From positions 11,258,501-11,322,500 of the forward strand of contig JBBDHG010000015.1 in NCBI GenBank assembly GCA_037951165.1: a DNA stretch of 64,000 nucleotides, written 5' to 3'. A model generated the notes under the pieces. The model was not told the DNA's origin. It ran no database searches and was given only the letters and a program-made list of their open reading frames with translations. Origin of the DNA: Lophius americanus (lineage: Eukaryota; Chordata; Actinopteri; Lophiiformes; Lophiidae). Position numbers and translations under genes: made by a program. Below are positions 12,301-24,489 of this stretch, piece after piece (the first letter of the stretch is position 1; the number at the start of each line of letters is the position of its first letter).

Positions 12301-14139
12301 ACCACTCCAGTCTTCATAATTACATTTTATTCTACATTCGATTACCCACAGAAATCATTTTGGGCAAACGCATCAACTGGTTGCTTGATTTCCCCTGATT
12401 AATCTGATTTACCACTTCAACTGAAAATCTCAGTCCTTGAGGTGATGTCATCGTCGAGAAGGAAATTTGAATATTTCTAGAATAGGCTTGTGTTCACCAG
12501 AAGATCATCATTCTAGTGTGCGAGGAAGAGGGAAACGGTTGCCTGGTTCCGTCTGAAGTTAATACAGGAATGGCTCCCAGTAGTACATTTACCTCCACCA
12601 AGGCTGAGCAATCCTGCACATGGTGTATCTGTCTGTTTTTTATGTTATCAGGACACTTGTTCGTTGTTTTTTTTCAACATTTTTCAACATAACATCAAAA
12701 AAAATCAAGGATCTACCCCTTTATTCGATCTGTACGAAGATTCAGTGAGTTCATGTCCCATCCTTCCAACTTAAGATTTTGCAAACCCCTGTAGTAGTTT
12801 TTGAATAATTCTCCTGCAATCTGGTGAATCAATGAATACAACATATTTTCCAAGGTGGTGCCCTGTTATATGAATTCAAATTATTGAAAAGTGAACCAAT
12901 ATTTCTAAACAATTTCTAAATTGTCGTCTTTTTCAGTAAGAAAAAATCTGCGGTAGATGATTAATGTAGCATAGAATTTAAAAAAAGAATCATAACTCCA
13001 TCTTCCCATCTCTCCCAGTGTTGGATAAACCTTAAATGATGAAAGTGTACATGATTGGTGGGAATAAAACAGCAACGTCTCCCTCCATTTTTAAAAAGCC
13101 ACGTGGAACATTAAATCATTTTACATCAGCTGGCAACTGTAAGCTTAAAAATAAACAAACACCGGCAAACGTTCACCAAAATGTCACTTCAGCGGTCCTG
13201 TTGGCAATGTGAACATAGAGTTCACTGAAGGCATTGGAAAGTTACTCCTTTTCCACAAAGGCAGTTCCCTGACTCCTTTAGAGCCAGGGCCTAAATTGTT
13301 CACCAGTCAAAGAAGAGCTCTTGGCCCAGAAAACCTGAACCAAAACCTTGCTGATCTGAATACGAGAACTGCTCACATCATTGGGTGGGTGCCGGATTAT
13401 CGTAACCAACCAATAGTTTTGTACTGCCATCATTAAAAATGCAATGGAGATGATTACAACTGAATTATGACAATGTTATGATTAATTTCTTGTTTATGCT
13501 CAACGTTGAAGATGTATACAGATACAGGCATTTTTTTCTCTGGCTTTGTGCACAAGGACGGACAAGTGACGGACAAGTGACACTAAAATTAATGAAGACG
13601 TGTAGCCTTAAGCAAGGCATGACAAAAGTATTTGGACAAGATAAATAAGACAAAAGGGAACCTGTCCTGTCATTTGGCTATTCATTTAATGACCTCAGAC
13701 TACCTTTCATACCTTGTGGCTTTCCTTTATAAAATTTGTTTTTCACCACTTTTGTTTGTTGTCAAAAATGAACTTTTCACCGTCATTTTGTTGATGTTTC
13801 GCATCAAGTGTTGCCGGTTGTAACAGGAGCTAATATCTGATTGACTGCCTCTACAGCCAATAGAAAACCATACCTGTACTTATGCTGCATTTGCACCGCA
13901 CTCCCCTGGACGCAATCGCATTACTTGTGGAAGTAATTCCCCCATGAATACATGCCTCTCTAACACGAACATAACATATACATCTTTTTACTATTTCACT
14001 CTCATCAACAATGATCGAAGGAAAGACATCTGCTATTTTGTGCTTGTTGTGAAGTCACAGATGCATCTAAATACCTAGCATCAGAGTCTTCACAACATTA
14101 TCCACAGCTACGTTAAGATTCCTCATAACAACATAAATG
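9301..14139. other. Intergenic, no gene recognised
   Basis: The 152-codon open frame at 9410-9868 is AT-rich, hydrophobic by composition, and resembles no family I know. It could be part of a long znf518a 3' untranslated region. A short tandem of ACGGACAAGTG (two units) lies near 13557. The section around 12580-12860 has the look of an old dispersed repeat. Nothing else can be supported. Confidence 0.5.
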
Positions 14140-14487
14140 TCTTGCACAAGTTGAAAGTTTTTAATGGTCTCGGCCCAAACTTGCGTTGTACGTAATCAAC
14201 CTGTGCACAAAATTTGTGTCTGATTATTAGAAGGTACTCTGCTCAATCGGAACTTAGTTTTGCACCAGCCTGGAACTAGCACCTTATTCATATACACTGG
14301 TTGAAAATGAAATGTTTGGGCCACTTCCCCTTTCACCACATTACGTTTTAAATAGTATTGATCAAACCGTAATTTTGACAAAATTGAGTGAATATTTGAT
14401 AAGTTATGTGTTTTACCTTGTAGCACTTTGAGATTTGATCCAAATGTAAAAATTAAATGTATTATTATTATTATTATTATTATTACT
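14140..14487 (+). mobile_element. L2-like LINE 3' fragment
   Basis: A decayed reading frame beginning KVFNGLGPNL runs into GCACTTTGAGATTTGATCC, then AAATTAAATG and an (ATT)n tail. The same terminus is found in the coding L2-like copy at 42263-43440, which supports the assignment. Stops and frameshifts are frequent. Confidence 0.6.
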
Positions 14488-14517
14488 TTCATGCTCTGTC
14501 ACCCGAAAAGCTGAACT

Positions 14518-15330
14518 CCAGGGGGTATATCAGGAAACGGATTTAGTGGAAACTCTGAGTTGGTTAAACTTGAGATGAGGGAAACTCTGGGTTTTCCGTT
14601 CCAGAAAGCAGGATAAGTTAAGCTCTGAGTCAGTTACCACGGCGACTTATTCTATGAACCAAACCTGCTCGCTTGCAGGTTTAGTTCAAGGACACCCACG
14701 CATGCTCCAGACTCCTCCTCCTTCTGAGCTTGAAGCAGAGCTGTCAGACGTGACATATCAGTCAATCATTTCTCATATTAATAGATTGAGGTCAGGAGAA
14801 AATTGAGAGAACCAGATGCAAACTGCTTTCATTCCATAATGTATCCGAATCCCATTCTCGAACGGTACATCTCAAACTAATCAGAACCATGGACACCGTT
14901 TTGTTTTTTGAATGAAAAAAACCGCATCGGCGAATATTTGATATTAAAGCTACTGAGAATATAACCACCGACTGATATTATACATATGTTTACAAACAAA
15001 GTGAGATATGATCCTGAATCTATCTGCCGTCCATCATGTTTTTATGGATCGCTGGTTGCGATGGCAGCAGTCCCCGCTTCTCCGGCTCATCCCTAGGTGG
15101 TGGGGAGATCTCCAAGCGTTCTCAGATTAAATATAAAATTCTACCAGTGAGTTCATCCAGGATAAGCTCTGTTTTATTTTTATTTTTTTCAGAGCTCCAT
15201 GAAGCCATTTGTTAGACCCGGTGCAATAATTTTGACAAACAGGAAATTCCCAGTTTCTCATTTTAGGGTAGGTCAAGCCCGAGCTCTGTCACCAACTCAG
15301 AGTTTGTTACGCTCGCTTGTTGAAATTACC
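14518..15330. mobile_element. PIF/Harbinger relic, copy 2
   Basis: It starts CCAGGGGGTATATCAGGAAA, followed by AACTCTGAGTTGGTTAAAC and TTCCAGAAAGCAGGATAAG, matching copies at 8655 and 16110. Its far end carries an inverted relative of the same words (CACCAACTCAGAGTTTG). Interior residues such as NPILERYISN recall the start of Harbinger transposases. No intact frame is left. Confidence 0.6.
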
Positions 15331-15857
15331 CTCCAGGTCGGCCTTCACTTCGCTTTGGATTGCTTTAAGTTTTTTTTCCCCATACATTACATCTCTTTAA
15401 CTTGATTGAAATGTGTAGGGCATTCTTGTTTCTTTCTGCATCTTCCTCACTACTTTAAGACCAAATATCTGTTTGGTTTTTATCATAAATGCAAAAACAA
15501 ATCGTTGGTCATAGGTTTCTTAACTGTGTGAAGGAAATTCTGCACGGATCAGCTTCATGTCTCAGCGAAAAATAAAAGTAAACAATCACTGAAATAGTTG
15601 ATTCGACACAGAAAGGCAACTGTGATGACTCTGCTCTACTACAAACTGAGTGTTGTACTCACCATGTACAGTAAACTCTTCCCCAGCAGCAAACTTGCAA
15701 TTTTCCCTCATGCTAAGTGCCTCAAATGTCCTTTGGAGGTTGGGAGGAGTATATTTTCCTTCATGCGACACAGCGGTGCACTCGCTTTCAATAAATGTAA
15801 TACGAATAATAAATAAATAATACTTATTGTGTCTTCTATTTTTTTTTTTTTTATTAT
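15331..15857. other. Intergenic, no feature recognised
   Basis: This is AT-rich sequence between two repeats. Open frames of 61-72 codons on both strands overlap each other and resemble no known protein. I see no splice-flanked or conserved-looking exon. Confidence 0.4.
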
Positions 15858-15926
15858 TAGCACATTGAGATTTGATCCAATTTAAAGTGCATTATAAATT
15901 AAATGTATTATTATTATTATTATTCT
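15858..15926 (+). repeat. L2-like LINE 3' tail
   Basis: GCACATTGAGATTTGATCC is followed by TTATAAATTAAATG and an (ATT)n run. It is the same terminus as at 14424-14485, but only the very 3' end is present. Confidence 0.6.
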
Positions 15927-16109
15927 CTGTATTTGACCTGTTGGTGACCTCAACATATGTAACAGCCATAAATGACAACACGGTTTCTTAGTGTTTGTTT
16001 ACACAGAGGTAGACACCTTTTGTTTTGTCATGCTTAAAGGATCCACATGATGGCAGTACAAAACAATGTTACAGATTTTCAAGGATCAGTTGGAGAACTA
16101 CAGAGGGGA

Positions 16110-16330
16110 TTTTTTTAGGAAGCGGCTTTTGCCGAAACTCGAGGTTTTCCTTTTCTGAAAGCGGGATAAGTTGAGCTGTGAATCATTCACCACGTTGACT
16201 TAACCTGGCCGCTGGCAAATTTACCTCAGGGAAGCCCGACTCGTCCGCCCTCTGAGCCTGACGAATGGCCGTCAGACGTGACGTCACTCTGGATTTGTCT
16301 CTCATCTTCGGCTGCTTTACCGTCCCTATA
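16110..16330. mobile_element. PIF/Harbinger relic, copy 3 (partial)
   Basis: Words AGGAAGCGGCTTTTGCCG, AACTCGAGGTTTTCC and CTGAAAGCGGGATAAGTTGA align with the left ends of the copies at 8655 and 14518. GCCGTCAGACGTGACGTCA matches the copy-2 stretch with CTGTCAGACGTGACATATCA. The right end was not found. Confidence 0.5.
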
Positions 16331-18896
16331 CGATATTGTCACACACGGTATTCAGAGAAGATAAAAGAGAAGATACGGTAAAACTAGTAGCTACATTCAC
16401 TCAGGTAGCCATTTCTCCCGCGCTACTTTCCTCTCCTTCTCTGATGAAGCCGCATCTCCCTTTATATAATAAACATACTTTCGTGTGCGCATTAAAACTT
16501 CAGGCTTCATCAGCGTGAAGTATTGAGACCATATCGTCTCACCGGTTTTCATGGTGAATCACAGAAACAGCCACCGACTCTGTATGTACCGACACTTACT
16601 GGAGCTATAAAATCCCTGACTCCCCACCAAAAATTTAAAACTGAAGAAGCATCTTGGATGAGAGTTGAAACGTCTTCAAGCCAAAACAGAAGGCCAGTTA
16701 CTTTGGATTCAACCCACGTGGATAATAACATGCTGCACTATCGAACATTTCCAGGAATTTCAGTGAGGATTTCTCAAAAAGTCGACGGTAAAATTTGTTA
16801 TTTTAACTGAACATGTAGTAGAGAATGATGTGTACTTAAAAACAAAGGATTCATAAATGCAATGCAGTTGTGTTTTTGTTTTTTAAAATTAATTTTCAAA
16901 TTTGGGATAGTTGCCTTTTTTTTAAAAATATTTCCAGGAAAAAGATAAGATTTCCTCAAAAGTACACAGTAAAAGTACTTGAGATTAAAAGTGGCTGCAG
17001 TACAGTATGTTATCTACCAAACTGGATCAGATTCATGAATGTACTACTGAAAATAATATTTTTTCATTAAAATGCAAAGTTGGGATAAATCATTTTTTTT
17101 CCTGAACATTTCAAGGTATTTTAAGATACATACACAGAATGCTGTCTACTAAGAAATAAAGGATCCAAAACACATTACTGAAAGTAATTATTGTTTTTAC
17201 ACTTCAAAGTTTAATAAAATGCATTATTTTGATGATTTGATTAGGTAGGAGTTCTCCAAAAGTAGCCTATAAAGTAAAACTACTTTAAAGTAACTGATCT
17301 ATTAAGCAAAAAATTTTACATTTTTATCTGTTAAAGGTATTTCCAGGTTATTGTAACAACGGTATTATATTATTATAAAAACAGAATTACACTGACAGTG
17401 ATTCATATTTGTATCTGTTTAACATCATTCTAATTTCTTTATACATTTAATTTTGAATACACAAACTTTGGACCTTGGTTCACTGCGTCAACCATAAACC
17501 TCAAAATAAGGAAGCAACATTTTTTTAGTAGTGGCTGGCTTGACCGCAGTGATTGCAGTGCTTAGTTAATAACAAAATGGTTAAAGAAAGGACAGCTGGT
17601 GAACCGGCCTGTGTTGTCTGGGCCCACAGAAGCGCTATTGTAGCACAACTTGCTGAAAAAGACTGGTTCAGAGAGAAAGATGTGAGAAAATAGTGACATG
17701 ACACAGCTGGGTTTTTTTTATTGACAAGAAGGAACCTTAACAATAATAAGCAGGTAGTTTTAATGTTATGGCTGATGGGTTTATGTACAGAATTATTGTC
17801 TTCAGGGCCTGTGTTCAGTTATTTGTGTAAAATGTATGGCAGTGAGAGTGGGACATATACCAAACACCTCTCTGTATGATTTAATATAATTTACTAAATG
17901 TACCCAGCTTGGCAACACTAGCGGAGAATTGAAAAATAAGAGCCTACTTCATAGTGAGTCAAAATACTCAATTCCAGTATGAAAGTATCTTGAAGTTTGA
18001 AATAAAAAATGCTTGAATTTGCCCCGAATATTAAAGCGCTGTACATAGGAAGGGTCTGTTTGCTTTTGTGCGTATAGGCTTGAGAAATAATTGACCTTCC
18101 CAAACTTCAGAAATAGGAATTAAGACCATATTCATGACCAGAAACAGTATAAGAAACAAGGACTAACCTTGTCCAACACCCACTGAAAACTATCTTTTTA
18201 TTCCCTCATAATATGAAAACTGAAAGAACGTGTTCATACAAATGAAAATAAAATACCCACTTAATTATTCAACTGAATTGTCACTAAAGTATGAAGGAAT
18301 AAATATATTGCATACAAATAGTAAAGGGAAAAAACGCACACAGATAGAAGTGAAGCAGAGAGATTATACATTTGTGCTGAATAAAAAAATTGAGATTCCA
18401 GAGTACAATGTTGATCTACAATGAGCTTGATTCTTGAATAGTTTGTTTGTTATATGTCAGATAGGCGAACGCAGGCGGTAGGAGATGAAGCAGAAAGACA
18501 TCCAGGTCTGCAGGCTTCTGTAGGGCTTCAAAATAGGTCACGTTCACATCAGGGATGTTTGCATAATTTCTATGACTTCTCTGCTGCTGGAGTGGGTTAG
18601 GCCAGTGGCCCCTGGCTTTGGAGCGGAGCACTGTGTGGGGGATGAATGGGATGGATGAGGAAACATCTACATGAAACAATTCATCAGATATGCTGAGAGA
18701 CACGCACACAGGAGATGACTGAAGACCCATTCTTGACTGCTTTCTGCACAGTAGACACCTTGATGGAGATGAAGGTGCTCGGGCTCACTAGCTACCGTGG
18801 CTGTCTAGCAGAACAAACTCATGCATTCTCAACTCTAAAGGCTGTGTGTTTTTGATAATTGAATCATATGAAGGCCAGTTCCCCTTCAAATACATT
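16331..18896. other. Intergenic, no gene recognised
   Basis: Between 16870 and 17400 the words TTCCAGG and CAAAAGTA recur irregularly, suggesting an old degenerate tandem repeat. Around 17720-17780 the string TTTTAATGTTATGGCTGATG resembles the end of a common fish transposon. No coding exon is supported. Confidence 0.4.
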
Positions 18897-19075
18897 CAAA
18901 ATCAATCAAATTAATTTTATTTATATAGCGCCAATTCACAACAAATGGCATGTCTAGGCCCTTTCCCAAAAGGGCAGGTGTAGACATACTCTTTATTCAG
19001 TATTCTAGAAAGATCCAACAAATTCCATCTGAGAAAGCACTTTGCAAGAAAAAACTGCCTTTGAAAGGGTAGAAA
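18897..19075 (-). repeat. Retroelement 3'-end fragment
   Basis: ATCAATCAAATTAATTTTAT, then TTATATAGCGCCAATTCACAAC, is a widespread fish retroelement tail in reverse orientation. It continues to about 19075 with GAAAAAACTGCC. The exact family was not determined. Confidence 0.5.
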
Positions 19076-19514
19076 TCTCAAGCAGATCCAGACTCACGAG
19101 GGGCGGCCTACTGCCATCTCCACCATCAAGCTAGTCAGTTAGCTGCACCTGTTCATGAGACATGAATGCAGAGTGGAAAAAAACATGTTAACTGACATCA
19201 ATGAATGACAATAAAGACTGTCTCTGGAAAATCTGCTTCACTGAATGTCCAGTGTGAATGGTTACAGAAGATAGTGACTGAATGAATGAATAAATGATTG
19301 AATGAATGTCCAGTTGCGGTCTGTTGACGCAGACTCTCCTCCTCTCCCTATCTATTGCTGTGATAAACGTGAGGTGAGTTATACAAATATTTAGGCTTTT
19401 ATTTTATCATACCTGCAGATGAAGCTCTGCATCTCTCTCTGTCCCCTGTGCACTCTATCTCTCACTCTGTCTCGTGTTCACTCTCTCTGCCTCTCCAGCG
19501 CTCGCTCCCTGTCG

Positions 19515-19519
<5 letters not shown>

Positions 19520-19553
<34 letters not shown>
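19520..19553. repeat. (CT)n microsatellite
   Basis: An uninterrupted CT dinucleotide run lies inside a broader pyrimidine-rich stretch from about 19430. The two serine/leucine-rich open frames across it are artefacts of the repeat. Confidence 0.95.
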
Positions 19554-19556
<3 letters not shown>

Positions 19557-19679
19557 GCAGACAAGTGGCGTAGCCCTCGGTCAGGCGCTTCAAATCTTAT
19601 CAACACTATATATTGCATTTCCTTCGGCTGGGTGTGTTCAGGATTTATTTATAAACTGGGGTAAAATATAGCTGCAACT

Positions 19680-20570
19680 GATGATCTAATATAAGATCCA
19701 CAGGAGTCCACATTCAATTTTATTTTTAACAACATAGTTGGTCGTGTTAATATTTATTACATTTTGCATAAAACTCTTATTTTTCAATCTGATTTGAATA
19801 ATTTAGGTGGCCGGGGGACAGACACAGCCTCTATGGGCTTTGGGCTGGTTGTCTCTAAAGGAGGCGCAGAGAGGCGTGGAAGAATCTGCTTCCACATGCG
19901 GCTGAACATGTCTTGGCTGGTCAGATCGGGTAGAGGTTCAGGGAAAACTATGGAGTCCGACATAGGATTGGTGAATGTAAACACAGATTCTACGTTAGTT
20001 TTGGTGACCTCCGATTGGAGTAACCGGATGTCATTACTGCCGACATGTATTCCTATTGTATTTGCTCTTATCTTTAGCCAGCAGTTTTAAAATAGGATTA
20101 AATGTTGCCTGCTCTGGCCCCAGGAATTAATTTATGTACTCCTTTATGTACTCTTAAAATCATATCACAATGACCAAAGAAACATGTATCCAAACATTGA
20201 TGAGAGACTAGCAAACAAAGCCAGCTAATATTACAAATCAGCTGAGGACGCTATTAATGTATACAAGGCCAATCTCCCCCATGCTGGCCTCGTTATCCAG
20301 AAGGACATGAAGGTAATTCTCAGTTCTTCTCCAGCTATCTCAGATTGATAAAACTGAGGTGCTTCAGGTAGGTACCAAATTTAACCAAGAAACACCAAAA
20401 GCTGTTATATGCAATCACTCCAGCGAATTCCAGGTCGCCCACAGGGTCTCCTCTTACTTAGATATGTCTGGAAAATTTCCAGAGGGAGGCATCCTAAACA
20501 CATGCCCAGACCTCCTCAACTGGATTTCAAAAGCAGCTCTACTCCAAGCGCTCTCTAGATGTCCGAGCTC
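19680..20570. other. Old dispersed repeat material, unassigned
   Basis: The + strand frame of 108 codons at 19764-20090 has a mixed composition and the look of decayed element coding, but I cannot place it in a family. 20400-20560 also reads like a fragment of a dispersed element. There is no splice context and no named gene. Confidence 0.3.
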
Positions 20571-20616
20571 TTCTCTTCTCTTCTCTTCTCTTCTCTTCTC
20601 TTCTCTTCTCTTCTCT
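20571..20616. repeat. (TTCTC)n microsatellite
   Basis: About nine perfect copies of the pentanucleotide TTCTC. Confidence 0.95.
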
Positions 20617-22832
20617 GAGCCTGAACCCTGCCACCTTATGGAGGAAGCATCTCGGGGGCTAGTAATTCATTCAAAATAAATTACTAAAAAGTTTTTCAAC
20701 ATAATCTGAGTCCACTTTTGTATAATTTGCACAGAAAGACATCTTTTTTTTAAATTATAATCCCCCTGTGATATTTATGTCTATTGTTGAAACTGTGATA
20801 ATCTTTATATGTAATTGAAAAACATGACCTAAAGTTCCACTCCAGCCGTTAGGAAGCTATGACTCATGCAGCGTGTCACAGTAAATCTTTATTTCCAGTG
20901 CAGACAACACACAGTGCTCATATTGGTATTCCCTTTGGATTACAAGGTGTCACTTTGATTCGTTACACTGTAGAGAAAGTCCACAAGAGAAGTGAGAAAT
21001 CGAAGAAGTCACATTAAGATGGCTCCGTGTTTTGGACAGCATCTTACAGCAATCCCCTCCCCTGGTCCAGGAGGAAACTTAAAGCTGTTGCAACACCAAG
21101 ACGCAATGACCCATCACATGTACACAGTCATCAACGTCAGGTTGAGGGTAAGAGTCCTTAGACGGTCGCACCTACATCAAATGTGGACGTGTTGACATAT
21201 GGTTAGACATCAGTGTTCAATCCACAACAGAGTGATAAGAGTCTTCTCATCTTCAATGGTTAACAAAATATTCATGTCACCTGTTACAAATGTGCCATGA
21301 AAACGTGTTCAGAGGTGTTCAGGGCTCCTCGCTAACTCAAATTCAACAAAGGAATCGTTAATTTCACTAGCTCTTTGCACAACTGCATCTTGAAGGCATT
21401 AAATATGCATGTCTTGTTCCCAAATGCATGATGGGAAATTTTGAGCAGACATTATTTGGTGCTTGTGTGGATAATAACACAGACTATATACTTACTAATT
21501 TCGTGCTTGATAATAACATTTCTATAAAATTTTATTTTATATATTTGTATAAAATATGTTTTCTGTGCTAAACATATACTATTATGTGCTCAAAAACATA
21601 ATACCATACATATGTGATCCTCATCAGCAGCTGACGTTTGGGTCTCCGTGAAGTCAATGACAACCTTGAGATTTGGTTAGTTGCTTTTTCATTTAAAAAG
21701 CAACTAGATGGGTATTAAAGTGATATTTATTTTGTCATATTGTTCCCAAGATTAAGAAAGACCTTTCATCCATCTTTTCTCTAGCTCCAAGTATGGATCA
21801 AAGGCCAGGAGGTGATGTTATGGACACTTTCTTCAGCCAGAATGGGGCACATTGCGGCAAGAGTATCAGACCAGCGCAATCTTTTCATGCCTCTTTCTCA
21901 AGTTGTTTAAGCAGTGTATGTTCTTAAACCCATTTGCCCACTCGGCTGTGGTGTTCTCATAACAACGGTTGGTCACTGTTGGCCCCTAGCTCTCAAGGCA
22001 GCAGAAAGACACTGAGTCATTGTCTAACAAAAACCTGGTCTCAAATGAATAGTGAATATTGTACTGCTATTTAAAGGGCAGGCAGTAAGATGCATCGACA
22101 TACTGTAGGTCGGTTCACAATGGGTGGATGCACTCGTCACACAGGGATGCACAGATAGGCTCCGACATCGTGAACATTTTCATCCAGCTATGGCAATGAA
22201 TTATTTTCTCATCCACATACATTGACATTTCAACACTAGTGGTGCCACAGGATTTATCAGAAGGACAGTAGCTTTACTCCAACATGATAAACTGTATGAG
22301 CCGGCCATATTTTGCTGTATAAATGTAAGTTATATATAGCATCTTTTGAATGTGTGGAAGAACAAGGAACAATATTTAACATAAGAGCCACCGGAACAAT
22401 TTAAAACTAGGTTAGGTTATGAGGTTGTGATATGTTTAGGTTGTGATAAGTTACAGTTTTCACCAGACTTGTTGACATGACAACAGTTAATGGTGACTTT
22501 TAAAAAATGTACTTTCTGGAACCCTGTTTCAGACATTTGCATTTTCAGTCACTCACAATGCTGTATGCATGTGAACAAAAGGCCAAACCACAATGAAAGG
22601 TTAACAGTTTATGCAGAGAAAAATGAATGTCTTGTAAAGGAGCTCATAAATAATAAATGGCGTAGAGCTGCTGTATCGCTTAGTTATTATAACCTCCTTA
22701 TAAATGATGCATTCTTAAACCCACCCACGCACCATCCTATATTAATCCGAATGATCTTTGTATGACCCAATTTGGAGAAGGCAATCCACGTGCATTAGTT
22801 GGACTTGCACAAACACAGGGATGTGCAGCCAC
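20617..22832. other. Intergenic, no gene recognised
   Basis: No open frame above 100 codons, no recognisable element end and no strong splice-flanked exon was seen. The AT content is high throughout. Confidence 0.4.
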
Positions 22833-22873
22833 CCTCCTCCTCCTCCTCCTCCTCCTCCTCCTCCTCCTCCTCT
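22833..22873. repeat. (CTC)n microsatellite
   Basis: A perfect trinucleotide run of about 13-14 units. The serine run in the overlapping short open frame derives from it. Confidence 0.95.
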
Positions 22874-23027
22874 TGTTTAATGGTTGCAGTAGCTCACATG
22901 GAGTCAAATGGAAATGTTGATGGACAGAGGAGTGGGATGTGGTTCAGATACCAGCAAAGGTTGAAAAACCTGCACTACAACCAGACCATCTATGCTGTTT
23001 AAATAGCAATATGGGGATTCCGGCGTA

Positions 23028-23080
23028 GCTTACTGGTCTAGGAGACCACAATCTGGTTCAAGTGACTAAATGCAACCTTT
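23028..23080 (+). repeat. tRNA-derived SINE relic or tRNA pseudogene
   Basis: TAGCTTACTGGTCTA resembles an RNA polymerase III A box, and GGTTCAAGTGACT about 30 bases on resembles a B box, followed by a T run. No cloverleaf can be closed, so it is not a functional tRNA. Confidence 0.35.
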
Positions 23081-24139
23081 TTTGTATGTTGCTCTTTACT
23101 TGTGCCAAGATTATGTGCTCAAGTTAAACACAACCTTTGTGCACTTACAGTATGACCTTTAGATGATGCACTATACTGATTTCGGCATATCCCATTTGTT
23201 TCATCCATTCACAAACAGAAGTATAAAAATTAAAGAAATTTGTGTCAGAGGAATTCACAAGCTGGATCTCAATGGTACAGTCAGCTTATCACCTCCAGGC
23301 CCTAGCTCCATACCTTTGTGGGCTCAATATCCATCTTTTCCTCTCAACGTGAAATGTGATAGATAGTATAAAAAAGCTAGTAACGCCTGCCTGAAATTGT
23401 CCAACTACGGTTCAAAGACTTGGCTTATGAAATAAGCTCATCTAACAGGTAATGTCTTCTGAAATGCACTGGAAAAAAGTTATGGAAGTTTCTGGAATGA
23501 CTTGAAAGCTTTGATCTTCAAAAACCTGAGTTTATGTTTGGATGATGCTACAAAACACAGTTGGAATAACCATTGTACATTAGGTTTATTGGCAAACTAT
23601 AAAAACCTATCCAAGCTTTAAACACAAAATGTTTTTAATCATAGCCGCTATCTCAGCATTATTATCTCTGTGAATATGAGCTCATTTTTGCAAAGTCAGA
23701 TATCATTTAAACATTGTGCCGACTTTCTTGGACTTGCGCGTGTTTTTTCTGTTTAAGCCAGAGTTAACACCTGGGCTCCATGCCCTAACTTCAAGAACAA
23801 TGCCCCTGCTGCCCCAAAACCCCCAAAAGGACAAGTACGTTTACAGACTTGTTTGTCCTTTTAGGACATTCCAAATGGAGAGTCTGACCTCAATTTCCAA
23901 AAAACTTTGTTTCCAGAAGAAGTACTAAAAAAAAATCGGGATCCACCTCAATGCGCGAAAGACGGTTGCTTAGGCTTCTGAACCATCTGTTATGCAACAG
24001 AGAGCATTGTTTGCAGCTAGGCCTATTTGCCTTACAGCACTTGACCTGCCAAAATGGCACAAATGTTGATTTGGATTATTCCGTGAAGCCTTTCCAGAGC
24101 AAAGTAAGATTCAATGACAGCCAGTTGCTAAGCTTCAGC

Positions 24140-24245
24140 TCATCATGGAGAGCATTGCTGGAGAGAGGGACGTCTGGAATGCCCTTCTAAGGCTGCTGCG
24201 ATCGAGACCCAGTCCTGGCCAAGCCAAAGAAAATGGACAGGAATG
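24140..24245 (+). mobile_element. Rex3-like (RTE clade) 3' end
   Basis: GAGAGAGGGACGTCTGGAAT, GGCTGCTGCGATCGAGACCC and AAGAAAATGGACAGGAATGG follow the order and wording of the 3' terminus of Rex3-type fish retroelements (GTCTGG, GGCTGCTGCC, CGACCC, AAGAAAATGGATGG). The following 80-codon frame (24233-24487) was not recognised. Confidence 0.5.
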
Positions 24246-24489
24246 GAATGAACATCCATTTGGTGGAGGGAGACTTGCTGCCCAGTAAAAGCACCTCCGA
24301 CTTAGCCGCAACCTCCCTAGACTCTGATGATAGGGAGGGCGAATTTGACAGCAGCAGCTCCCCTGACCATGTAAACCCAAGGATATTATACAAATGGAGG
24401 TTTCTACCCATGAAGCAGGCTGAGGTTCCTCAGGAGTGCTGTCAGAAGCTGCTGTCTGGCTGTACATCACATTGGATGCAGGTCTAGAA

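Noticed and set aside
19419..19671. Ser/Leu-rich + strand open frames
   Set aside because: They are generated by the (CT)n microsatellite.
23028..23080. A functional tRNA gene
   Set aside because: Only A-box- and B-box-like words are present, and no acceptor, D, anticodon and T arms can be paired.
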